A stretch of 8,215 nucleotides of DNA from JBBPZA01 sp038330095. Its GTDB lineage: Bacteria > Actinomycetota > Thermoleophilia > Solirubrobacterales > Solirubrobacteraceae. The position numbers were made by a program, and so were the translations under genes. The number at the start of each line of letters is the position of its first letter. Position 1 is the stretch's first letter. This document shows, one piece after another, positions 1 through 5,805 of this stretch. The stretch lies in contig JBBQNQ010000103.1 in NCBI GenBank assembly GCA_038330095.1, forward strand, positions 1 to 8,215. Reading direction: 5' to 3'. The notes under the pieces are model-generated. The model did not search any database. It was not told where the DNA came from and saw only the letters and a list, made by a program, of their open reading frames with translations.

Positions 1-1
1 C

Positions 2-106
2 CACAACCGCCGCAAGACCCCGATGGCCGCCTTCCAGACCCTGCTCGGCCTCAGCACCCAACACCGCCCCAGCACCTACACCGACATCACAACCCACGCC
101 GCCTAG
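2..106 (+). CDS. C-terminal fragment of an unidentified protein, possibly a transposase
   Basis: An open frame enters from the left edge and encodes 34 residues before a TAG at 104-106. It begins HNRRKTPMAAFQTLLGL and ends in a Thr/His-rich tail. A basic HNRRKTPM-type stretch near the C-terminus resembles the tails of some DDE or integrase-core transposases, but I cannot name an IS family and too little is visible for a domain call. Almost every codon ends in C, and the plus strand here is rich in C and A, unlike the balanced G/C of the neighbouring genes. That hints at an acquired element whose right end may lie between this stop and the SDR gene. No terminal inverted repeat can be tested because the left end is outside the window. 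A host gene of unknown function is the alternative. The reading frame is plausible; the transposase identity is a guess. Confidence 0.4.
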   Translation, partial: HNRRKTPMAAFQTLLGLSTQHRPSTYTDITTHAA

Positions 107-148
107 GCAACCTGAGCCAACCGGATACGCACTGCGCCGGCTATTCGA

Positions 149-166
149 CCCACCCCTCCCTCTCCC
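149..166 (-). other. G-quadruplex-forming motif 3' of the SDR gene
   Basis: Read on the minus strand this is GGGAGAGGGAGGGGTGGG: four runs of three or more G separated by loops of 3, 1 and 1 nt. It starts 31 nt after the SDR stop codon and lies on the sense strand of that transcript. The 90-nt gap (107-196) holds no clear hairpin followed by a T-run. The motif may mark or assist transcript 3'-end formation; this role is inferred. Confidence 0.55.
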
Positions 167-196
167 TCGTCGCTGCCGTTCGAGAGCGCCGCCCGC

Positions 197-1219
197 CTAG
201 TGCCCCGACGGCTCGGCGCGCGTGGCGGCGACGGTTTCCTGGAGGATCTCGCGCGCGTCGTGGCGCGGGCGCCAGCGCAGCTCGCGGCGTGCCTTGGTCG
301 TGTCCATCAGCACGGGGACGCGGACCGCGTGCAGCCACTGCAGGGCGGGCGGCACTCGCGGGGCACGGGCGACCAGCTCGGCCGCGGCCTGGCCGGCGAC
401 CTCGGGCAGCGGAAGTGTGTACCAGCCCAGGGTGTCCGCGACGTCGGAGAAGGTGATCTCGCCGCTGGCGGCGAGGTTGTAGGCGCCCGGGTCTCCGCGG
501 CCCAGCACGCCCGCTCGCAGCGCGGTGGCCACGTCGTCGTGGTGGACGAGCTGGAAGGGCACGCCGGGGTCCGGGATCACCGGCTTTAGCACGGGCAGTC
601 CCTCCAGCACGCGGCGCACCGGCGCGGGCATCCGCTCGGAGAGCTGGAGGTAGGGGATCGCGTCGATGAACGTGGTGGCCTGCGGCCCAGCGACGATGCA
701 CGGCCGGAACAGGTAGGCGTCCGTATCGCCTTCGCGCAGCAGGTCTGAGAGCAGAGTCTCGAGCTCGGCCTTGTGGGCCGAGTAGTAGAAGCGGTCCGAC
801 CCCCGGGGCGGGACGTCCTCGGTGAGCGGCTGCGGGTTGTCGGGGTGAAAGCCGTAGGCCGATACCGAGGAGGCGTACACGAGCCGCTTGGCTCGCGCGG
901 CGATCGCGGCCTCGAACACGTTGCGCGAGCCCTCGAGGTTGATGCGGTGGCTCTCGTCGGCGCTGCCGAGGATGATGAAGGCGAGGTGCACGACGACGTC
1001 GGCACCCACGACGAGCTCTTCGACCGACGCGCGGTCCAGGACGTCGCCGCGGCGGTACTCGGTCTTGCGCCAGCCCTCGGCGGCGGGGTCGAAGGGTCGG
1101 CGGGCCATGCCGATCACCCGCCGCACGTCACGCGAGCGCTCCAGCGAGCGGATGAACGCCTTGCCGATGTCGCCCGTGGGGCCGGTCACGGCGACGGTGA
1201 GCCCCTGTGCCGGCGGCAT
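197..1219 (-). CDS. NAD(P)-dependent epimerase/dehydratase-like extended SDR
   Basis: The 340-residue product is a cytoplasmic extended short-chain dehydrogenase/reductase. The Rossmann nucleotide-binding loop TGPTGDIG is at residues 12-19, an acidic GD pair is at 58-59, and the active-site Tyr and Lys are Y146 and K150 in YYSAHK, with a serine pair at 117-118 in YASSVSAYG. Arginines after the second strand (R40, R41) suggest NADP(H) rather than NAD(H), by analogy with other SDRs. The length suits sugar-nucleotide epimerase or reductase relatives. The substrate cannot be read from sequence, and no sugar or steroid genes lie nearby. It is the third gene of a minus-strand run, 10 nt after the PNPOx-like gene. 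The ATG has no Shine-Dalgarno but does have TAGGCT 7 nt upstream, so it may also be transcribed on its own. The family is sure; the reaction is unknown. Confidence 0.9.
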   Translation of the reverse strand: MPPAQGLTVAVTGPTGDIGKAFIRSLERSRDVRRVIGMARRPFDPAAEGWRKTEYRRGDVLDRASVEELVVGADVVVHLAFIILGSADESHRINLEGSRNVFEAAIAARAKRLVYASSVSAYGFHPDNPQPLTEDVPPRGSDRFYYSAHKAELETLLSDLLREGDTDAYLFRPCIVAGPQATTFIDAIPYLQLSERMPAPVRRVLEGLPVLKPVIPDPGVPFQLVHHDDVATALRAGVLGRGDPGAYNLAASGEITFSDVADTLGWYTLPLPEVAGQAAAELVARAPRVPPALQWLHAVRVPVLMDTTKARRELRWRPRHDAREILQETVAATRAEPSGH

Positions 1220-1226
1220 GGGGTCG

Positions 1227-1232
1227 AGCCTA
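1227..1232 (-). promoter_or_regulatory. Candidate leaderless -10 element (TAGGCT) for the SDR gene
   Basis: TAGGCT matches the actinobacterial -10 form TAnnnT and stands exactly 7 nt before the SDR ATG. Its first three bases are also the TAG stop codon of the PNPOx-like gene. No -35 is recognisable. Because the stop codon supplies part of the match, this is the weakest of the five candidates. Confidence 0.4.
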
Positions 1233-2201
1233 CCCGCGCTTGGCGCGCGCCGCCATCTCGCGGCGCGCGATGCGCCGGTAGCGCATGACCTTGTTGAGGT
1301 TGAGCCGGTAGCGCTGGAGCGCCGAGACCGGCGGGAGCTCGAAGCCGCCTACGTAGCGGTGCGGGTGAAGGACCCACGCGTCGCCCTCGCGCTGCAGGTC
1401 GCCGCGGATCTGGAAGTTGCGCTGCCAGCTGAAGTCGGGCGCGTGGTCGTGCGCCGTGAGGCAGGCCAGGCCGGCCTGGAGCGGGGCGCCGAGCGGCTCC
1501 TGCTCGAAGCGCACCAGGCGCGACGCGCGATCGACCGCGACGGGCACGCGAACCGAGAACGGGAACCCGTCGGGCGCGACGAAGGACAGGACGCCATGCC
1601 GGTAGCGCTCCCCCAGCTCGTCCATGCGCGCGTCCCAGGCCGGCCCGCCGCCCTCGGGTCCGGCATGGCGCGGCTCTGGCTCCTCGGAGTGGCCTGACCG
1701 CACCTCCTCGATGTGCGATCCGTAGAGCTCGGGCTCGCGGCTGAGGTCGCCCTCGGGCCACACGTACACGCGCTCGGGGCGCACGTGCACGTATACGCGC
1801 GCGAAGTACCAGGAGAAGAAGCGGCGAAGCGGCTTGGGCGGCAGCAGCTCCCTCGTGGCCGGCAGCTTGACGACCGACTCGCGCTCGTAGCGCTCCCGGT
1901 TGGCCTGCAGGTCGCGATCGTCCACCTCCGCAGCGCCCTGCACGAGGACCGCGGGCGCGCGCTCGATCCCGCTGCCGGTCGGGTCGGAGAACAGCAGCGC
2001 CACATGCGGGTCGGCGCGCGCGTCGTTGGCCTTCTTGGGGTAGCCGATGCCGGTGGTCACGTCGATGCAGGGACCGCCCGGCGTGTAGTAGGGCGTCACC
2101 GGCCAGGTGATGGGCCTGCCGCGGGCGTCGAGCGTCGTGTACTCCGTCGTGATGAAACGCTCGAAGACGGCCTGGACGTCGGGCGGGAGCGACCCGGTCA
2201 C
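1230..2201 (-). CDS. Pyridoxamine 5'-phosphate oxidase-like protein with two tandem split-barrel domains
   Basis: The 323-residue product looks like two PNPOx-type split beta-barrel domains in one chain. The first spans about residues 10-150 and contains WPVTPYY, then YPKKANDARADPHVALLF, the strand-loop-strand usual in FMN- or F420-binding family members (K56/K57 are candidate phosphate contacts). The second spans about 195-305 (HGVLSFVAPDGFPFSVRVPV, then LACLTAHDHAPDFSWQRNFQIRG). A charged linker rich in Glu, Pro and Gly (about 165-190) joins them. The C-terminus is basic (MRYRRIARREMAARAKRG). Such proteins usually bind flavin, F420 or heme and carry out redox chemistry; the cofactor is not determinable here. 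The start is GTG at 2201, overlapping the NUDIX stop as GTGA, with GAGGG about 9 nt upstream, so translation is probably coupled. The domain count rests on reading internal similarity by eye. Confidence 0.8.
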   Translation of the reverse strand: MTGSLPPDVQAVFERFITTEYTTLDARGRPITWPVTPYYTPGGPCIDVTTGIGYPKKANDARADPHVALLFSDPTGSGIERAPAVLVQGAAEVDDRDLQANRERYERESVVKLPATRELLPPKPLRRFFSWYFARVYVHVRPERVYVWPEGDLSREPELYGSHIEEVRSGHSEEPEPRHAGPEGGGPAWDARMDELGERYRHGVLSFVAPDGFPFSVRVPVAVDRASRLVRFEQEPLGAPLQAGLACLTAHDHAPDFSWQRNFQIRGDLQREGDAWVLHPHRYVGGFELPPVSALQRYRLNLNKVMRYRRIARREMAARAKRG

Positions 2202-2842
2202 GTCTCGGAGCCCTCGCGCTCGTAGCCGGGCTCACCGGGCAACACGACCCGCGCGGTCTCTCCTCCGCCCACCACGCGGGGCTCGATCGGGTAGACCTCG
2301 CGGCCGCGCGCGTGCTCGACCAGCTCGCGGGCGGTGGGGAAGGTCGCCAGCTGCTCCAGGTGCTTGATCGTCGGGAACACGAGCAGGATCTCCCCCCGGC
2401 GGTGCAGCTCGAGCGCCTGCTCCGGGGACGCCCAGCGCGCATCGACGCACTCCTGGCCGTCGACCGCGACCTCGGCGCCCTCGGGCAGCTCGGCGAGAAA
2501 GAAATGGGTGTCGAAGCGGATCTTCACCTGCTCGGGAGTGATCCACTGCGAGAACTTGACCAGCGCCTCCGGGCCGTCGATCGCCACGCCGGCCTCCTCG
2601 GCAAGCTCGCGCACGGCGGCGGCGCGGTGCGACGTGTCGCCATCCCCTTCGGTGGCGTGCACCGCCCCGCCCGGGAAGACCCACGCGCCGCCCATGAAGC
2701 GCGCAGCGGGGTTGCGCTGGACCAAGAGGACCTCCAGGGCCTGGTCGCCTCCGCGCAGGACTATGACCGTCGCGGCTTGGCGTGGCACCGTGGGGGCGCC
2801 AGGGTTCAGCTCCTCGCCGGGGGCGGGCCTGGGCTGGTCCAT
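2198..2842 (-). CDS. NUDIX hydrolase, NUDT19-like
   Basis: The 214-residue enzyme hydrolyses an X-linked nucleoside diphosphate in a metal-dependent reaction. The Nudix box lies at residues 59-86: G59, E65 at the canonical spacing, then R78-E79 and E82-E83-x-G85. Five extra residues sit between E65 and R78 compared with the standard Gx5Ex7RE pattern. FPGG precedes the box, and a later stretch, WITPEQVKIRFDTHFFLAEL, is typical of the NUDT19/RP2-type branch, whose characterised animal member cleaves CoA esters. CoA or a dinucleotide as substrate is therefore an inference, not a reading. It is the first gene of the minus-strand operon and overlaps the next gene by 4 nt. The ATG lacks a Shine-Dalgarno and has TAGGCT 7 nt upstream. 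The start is well supported because further upstream lies the divergent rubredoxin promoter. Confidence 0.9.
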   Translation of the reverse strand: MDQPRPAPGEELNPGAPTVPRQAATVIVLRGGDQALEVLLVQRNPAARFMGGAWVFPGGAVHATEGDGDTSHRAAAVRELAEEAGVAIDGPEALVKFSQWITPEQVKIRFDTHFFLAELPEGAEVAVDGQECVDARWASPEQALELHRRGEILLVFPTIKHLEQLATFPTARELVEHARGREVYPIEPRVVGGGETARVVLPGEPGYEREGSET

Positions 2843-2849
2843 CGCGGCG

Positions 2850-2855
2850 AGCCTA
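2850..2855 (-). promoter_or_regulatory. Candidate leaderless -10 element (TAGGCT) for the NUDIX operon
   Basis: On the minus strand TAGGCT is followed by 7 nt (CGCCGCG) and the NUDIX ATG. A start site 7-8 nt past a -10 would fall on the A of the ATG, giving a transcript with no 5' leader. No -35 hexamer stands out. The 32-bp gap to the divergent rubredoxin leaves no room for a longer leader. Confidence 0.55.
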
Positions 2856-2861
2856 CCGGGG

Positions 2862-2867
2862 TAAGCT
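2862..2867 (+). promoter_or_regulatory. Candidate leaderless -10 element (TAAGCT) for rubredoxin
   Basis: TAAGCT is followed by 7 nt (CTCGGCG) and the rubredoxin ATG at 2875. It faces away from the NUDIX -10, only 6 bp from it, so the two promoters must overlap. No Shine-Dalgarno is present before the ATG, which fits leaderless translation. No convincing -35 was found. Confidence 0.55.
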
Positions 2868-2874
2868 CTCGGCG

Positions 2875-3054
2875 ATGAGCACGACGGCCGTGCAGAAGTG
2901 GATCTGCGAGTCCTGCGGGTTCATCTATGACCCCGACGACGGCGATCCGGACGGCGGCATCCCGCCCGGCACCGCGTTCGAGGACATCCCGGACACGTGG
3001 TTCTGTCCCGTGTGCGGTGCGCGCAAGCGCGACTTCACGATGTACGAGGAGTAG
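2875..3054 (+). CDS. Rubredoxin
   Basis: A 59-residue rubredoxin, a small cytoplasmic one-electron carrier with a single iron held by four cysteines. The ligands are C11 and C14 in CESCG and C44 and C47 in CPVCG. The intervening stretch has the usual aromatic and acidic landmarks: Y18-D19-P20, GDPDGGIPPGTAFEDIP (23-39) and W42. The ATG at 2875 is chosen over an in-frame upstream start at 2782 because the extra residues would lie antisense inside the NUDIX gene and because rubredoxins begin a few residues before the first strand. Two stops stand in a row (TAG TGA), and the first overlaps the GTG of the serine hydrolase. Its redox partners are unknown: no alkane hydroxylase, rubrerythrin or superoxide reductase gene is in the window. 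Identity is close to certain. Confidence 0.97.
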   Translation: MSTTAVQKWICESCGFIYDPDDGDPDGGIPPGTAFEDIPDTWFCPVCGARKRDFTMYEE

Positions 3055-4301
3055 TGAGCGCAGCGCCCAGCGGCCTCGCCGTCGAGGCCGACCCGGCACA
3101 ACTGGGGTTCGATCCCGCTCGCCTGGACCGCATCGAGCGCCACTTCGCGCGCTACGTCGAGGACGGCCGGCTGCCGGGCTGGCTCGCCCTGGTGGCGCGG
3201 GCGGGCGAGGTCGCGCACGTGGCCAGAGCCGGTCACCGGGACGTCGAGGCCGGCCTGCCGGTGGAGCAGGACACGATCTGGCGCATCTACTCGATGACCA
3301 AGCCGGTGACCTCGGTGGCGGCGATGATGCTGTGGGAGGAAGGCGCTTTCGAGCTCAAGGACCCGGTGTCGCGCTTCATCCCGTCGTTCGCCGACGCGCG
3401 CGTGTGGACCGCAGGCTCGTCGCTCAAGCCGGTCACCGGGCCGCTCACCGAGCCGCTGCTGCTCTGGCACCTGCTCACCCACACCTCGGGCCTGACCTAC
3501 GGCTTTCACTACTCCCACCCGGTCGACGCGATCTACCGCGCCGGCGGGTTTGAGTGGGGGACGCCGCCGGGGCTCGACCTCGCAGCGTGCTGCGATGCGT
3601 GGGCCGCGATGCCACTACTCTTCCAGCCCGGCAGCGAGTGGAACTACGGAGTGTCGACCGACGTCCTCGGGCGGGTCGTCGAGGTGATCTGCGGCCAGCC
3701 GCTCGACCGCTTCCTGAGAGAGCGCATCCTCGCGCCGCTCGGGATGCATGACACGGGCTTCGTCGTACCCGCGCAGGACGCTGGCCGCCTCGCCGCCCTG
3801 TACACGGCCGATCCGGTCACGGGACGGGCGGTCCGCAACGAGGCCATGGGCGCCGCCGTGCTCTCCGAGCGCGACTGCCTGTCGGGTGGAGGAGGGCTCG
3901 TCTCGACGGCTGCGGACTACCTGCGCTTCGCGCGCATGGTGCTGGGCGGAGGCGAGCTCGACGGCGTGCGCCTGCTCGGCAGCCGCACCCTGCGCTACAT
4001 GGCGGCCAACCACCTGCCCGGAGGCGCCGACCTCGAGGAGGTCGGCCGGCCGCTCTTCTCCGAGACGACGTTCGACGGGGTCGGCTTCGGCCTCGGCTTC
4101 TCAGTGCTCATGGACCCCGTTCGCAACCGCGTTCCGGGGTCGCCGGGCGAGCTGGCGTGGGGAGGGGCGGCGAGCACGGCCTTCTGGGTCGACCCTCTAG
4201 AGGACCTGTGCGTCCTCTTCTTCACCCAGCTGCTGCCCTCCAGCACCCATCCGCTGCGCTCCCAGCTGCGCCAGCTCGTGTATCAGGCGCTGGTGGATTA
4301 G
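3054..4301 (+). CDS. Serine hydrolase of the beta-lactamase/esterase family (class C fold)
   Basis: The 415-residue product belongs to the broad beta-lactamase family that includes EstB-type esterases, class C enzymes and DD-peptidases. The nucleophile motif is S80-M-T-K83 in IYSMTKPVTS. The second-motif tyrosine is probably Y198 in WNYGVSTDVLG, where the usual YxN asparagine is missing. The third motif reads W369-G-G near the C-terminus in place of the penicillin-binding KTG, as in esterase-type members. This favours an esterase or transesterase over a true beta-lactamase; the substrate is unknown. No signal peptide is seen, so it is probably cytoplasmic. The GTG start at 3054 overlaps the rubredoxin TAG by one base, and GAGGAG lies just before it (3046-3051), implying termination-reinitiation coupling. 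Frame-compatible starts further upstream (2997) would run through rubredoxin and are rejected. Confidence 0.92.
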   Translation: MSAAPSGLAVEADPAQLGFDPARLDRIERHFARYVEDGRLPGWLALVARAGEVAHVARAGHRDVEAGLPVEQDTIWRIYSMTKPVTSVAAMMLWEEGAFELKDPVSRFIPSFADARVWTAGSSLKPVTGPLTEPLLLWHLLTHTSGLTYGFHYSHPVDAIYRAGGFEWGTPPGLDLAACCDAWAAMPLLFQPGSEWNYGVSTDVLGRVVEVICGQPLDRFLRERILAPLGMHDTGFVVPAQDAGRLAALYTADPVTGRAVRNEAMGAAVLSERDCLSGGGGLVSTAADYLRFARMVLGGGELDGVRLLGSRTLRYMAANHLPGGADLEEVGRPLFSETTFDGVGFGLGFSVLMDPVRNRVPGSPGELAWGGAASTAFWVDPLEDLCVLFFTQLLPSSTHPLRSQLRQLVYQALVD

Positions 4302-4317
4302 AGAGAGGGCGGGCGAG

Positions 4318-4339
4318 GAACGGCGAACGGCGAACGGCG
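4318..4339 (+). repeat. Short 7-nt tandem repeat (GAACGGC, about 3 copies)
   Basis: GAACGGC occurs three times head to tail, plus one further base, in the gap between the convergent serine hydrolase and bioA. It is short and may be slippage-derived. No function is evident. Confidence 0.6.
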
Positions 4340-4341
4340 TC

Positions 4342-4380
4342 GGGCGAGGGGGAAGGAGGGGCGGGGCGAGGGGGGCGGGG
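4342..4380 (+). other. Dense G-quadruplex-forming block 3' of the serine hydrolase
   Basis: Seven runs of two or more G lie in 39 nt. The last four (4358-4380) are of 4, 4, 6 and 4 Gs with loops of 1, 3 and 1 nt, a strong quadruplex pattern. It is on the sense strand of the serine hydrolase, about 40 nt after its stop, and 11 nt beyond the bioA stop on the opposite strand. It fills much of the 89-nt convergent gap (4302-4390), which has no standard hairpin terminator. Confidence 0.6.
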
Positions 4381-4390
4381 CGGTTCGAAG

Positions 4391-5731
4391 CTACGCCGCC
4401 GCGGCGCTGTCCGCGCGCACCGCGGCTGGCGGCAGCGCGCGAACCGCCGCCGTCCCCGCCGCCTCGACGATCGCGTCCGCGGTGACCTGCACGAGCCGGC
4501 GCAGGTCTGCCTCGGCGATCGAGAGGGGCGGCATGAGGACGACGACGTCTCCCAGCGGCCGCACGATCGCTCCGCGGCGGCGGGCGGCGAGCGTGACCTG
4601 GTGGCCCATGCGGGACTCCAGCGGGAAGCCCTCGAGCTCGATGCCGACCATGAAGCCGCAGCGGCGGATCTCGGCCACCGCCGAGAGCGGAGCCACGTAG
4701 CGGTCCAGCCAGCGGTGCAGGAGGTCGATCTTGCTCTGCAGGCGGGTGAGGGTGGCCTCACGCTCGAAGACCTCGAGCGTCGCGATCGCCGCGGCGCAAG
4801 CCAGCGGGTTGCCCGTGTAGGTGTGGCCGTGGAAGAAGGTGCGGAACTCGTGGAACTCGCCCAGGAAGCCCTCGTAGACGCGCTCGGTGGCGAGCGTCGC
4901 GGCGAGCGGCATGTAGCCGCCGGTGAGCCCCTTGGCCAGGCACAGCAGGTCGGGGGTGACCCCCTCCTGCTCGCAGGCGAACATCGTCCCGGTCCGCCCG
5001 AAGCCGGTCGCCACCTCGTCGCAGATCAGCAGGACGCCGTGCTCGTCGCACAGCTCGCGCACCGCTCTCAGGTAGCCCGGCGGGTGGACGACCATCCCGG
5101 CCGCGCCCTGGACCAGCGGCTCGACGATCACGGCGGCCACCTCGCCGGCGTGCTCGCTGAGCACGCGCTCCATGTCCCGTGCGTCGCCGGGCTCGGCCTG
5201 CCAGGCATCGAAGAGCAGCGGGCGGTAGACGCTGTGGAAGAGCGAGATGCCGCCGACCGAGACCGATCCAACGGTGTCGCCGTGGTAGGCGTTGCGCAGC
5301 GACACGAAGCCCGTGCGCTCGTTCGCGCCGTGGTGCCGGCACCACTGGAAGGCCATCTTCAGCGCGACCTCGACGGCGGTCGAGCCGCTGTCGGAGTAGA
5401 AGACGCGCTGTAGGCCGGGCGGCGCGATCCGCACCAGGCGCTGGGCGAGCTCGATCGCCGGCTGGTGGGTCAGTCCCAGCATCGTGGTGTGCGCGACGCG
5501 GTCGAGCTGGCAGCGCACGGCCGCGTCTATCGCCGGGTGGCCGTGCCCGTGGACGTTGCACCACAGCGAGGAGACCCCGTCGACGTAGGCGTTGCCCTCG
5601 GTGTCCCACAGCGTCGTGCCGCTCGCCCTGTCGATCACGATCGGCGGCTCGTCGCGCTCCCATCCACGCTGCTGGGTGAAGGGGTGCCACAGGACCTCGC
5701 GGTCGAGTGCGGCGAGCTCGGCGGTGGTCAC
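4391..5731 (-). CDS. bioA: Adenosylmethionine-8-amino-7-oxononanoate aminotransferase
   Basis: A 446-residue class-III PLP aminotransferase. It converts 8-amino-7-oxononanoate to 7,8-diaminononanoate in biotin synthesis, using S-adenosylmethionine as amino donor. BioA hallmarks are HPFTQQ (16-21), LWCNVHGHGHP (56-66, matching the family SLWxNxHGH signature), YSDSGSTAVEVALK (112-125, PLP phosphate loop), AYHGDT, ICDEVATGFGRTG with D238 contacting the PLP ring nitrogen, AKGLTGGYMPL with Schiff-base K267, and FHGHTYTGNPLACAAA. Length and lysine position agree with characterised BioA proteins. The start is GTG at 5731, with TAGCTT 8 nt upstream and no Shine-Dalgarno. It stands alone here: no bioF, bioD or bioB is visible, and it diverges from the membrane enzyme gene. 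Another omega-aminotransferase function is possible but less likely given the LWCNVHGHGHP motif. Confidence 0.93.
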   Translation of the reverse strand: MTTAELAALDREVLWHPFTQQRGWERDEPPIVIDRASGTTLWDTEGNAYVDGVSSLWCNVHGHGHPAIDAAVRCQLDRVAHTTMLGLTHQPAIELAQRLVRIAPPGLQRVFYSDSGSTAVEVALKMAFQWCRHHGANERTGFVSLRNAYHGDTVGSVSVGGISLFHSVYRPLLFDAWQAEPGDARDMERVLSEHAGEVAAVIVEPLVQGAAGMVVHPPGYLRAVRELCDEHGVLLICDEVATGFGRTGTMFACEQEGVTPDLLCLAKGLTGGYMPLAATLATERVYEGFLGEFHEFRTFFHGHTYTGNPLACAAAIATLEVFEREATLTRLQSKIDLLHRWLDRYVAPLSAVAEIRRCGFMVGIELEGFPLESRMGHQVTLAARRRGAIVRPLGDVVVLMPPLSIAEADLRRLVQVTADAIVEAAGTAAVRALPPAAVRADSAAAA

Positions 5732-5739
5732 GAAGCGCG

Positions 5740-5745
5740 AAGCTA
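5740..5745 (-). promoter_or_regulatory. Candidate -10 element (TAGCTT) for bioA
   Basis: TAGCTT fits TAnnnT and stands 8 nt before the bioA GTG, one base further than at the other four genes. The position would give a leaderless or nearly leaderless transcript. No -35 and no recognisable BirA- or BioR-type operator was seen in the 74-bp divergent gap. Confidence 0.45.
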
Positions 5746-5792
5746 GCGCCCGAGGCGGTCGGAACCGGCCGGGCGCCGGCAGTCGAAAGCTC

Positions 5793-5798
5793 TAAGGT
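5793..5798 (+). promoter_or_regulatory. Candidate leaderless -10 element (TAAGGT) for the membrane spermidine-synthase-like gene
   Basis: TAAGGT is followed by 7 nt (CGGGCGG) and GTG at 5806. This supports the GTG as the true start over the longer in-frame start at 5707, which lies inside bioA. A small inverted repeat, CCGGC-N5-GCCGG, sits at 5765-5779, about where a -35 or operator would lie. Confidence 0.5.
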
Positions 5799-5805
5799 CG
5801 GGCGG

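Noticed and set aside
1186..2442. 418-codon minus-strand frame overlapping the PNPOx-like, NUDIX and SDR genes
   Set aside because: Arg/Ala/Pro-rich shadow; the PNPOx-like frame in the same place has recognisable domains and a coupled start.
2782..2874. N-terminal extension of rubredoxin from an upstream ATG
   Set aside because: The extra residues fall inside the NUDIX gene on the other strand and would double the usual rubredoxin lead-in.
3054..4301. True beta-lactamase (antibiotic resistance)
   Set aside because: The KTG motif is replaced by WGG, the YxN asparagine is missing and no signal peptide is seen, all favouring an esterase-type relative.
4157..5413. Long plus-strand frame (418 codons) antisense to bioA
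   Set aside because: It lies opposite a clear BioA with all motifs. Long open antisense frames are expected in GC-rich DNA, and its product has no recognisable domain.
5765..5779. CCGGC-N5-GCCGG as a transcription terminator
   Set aside because: Only a 5-bp stem, no T-run, and it sits between divergent promoters rather than after a gene.
5707..5805. Longer start for the membrane enzyme
   Set aside because: It would overlap bioA and its promoter; the GTG at 5806 has the same -10 spacing as the other genes.
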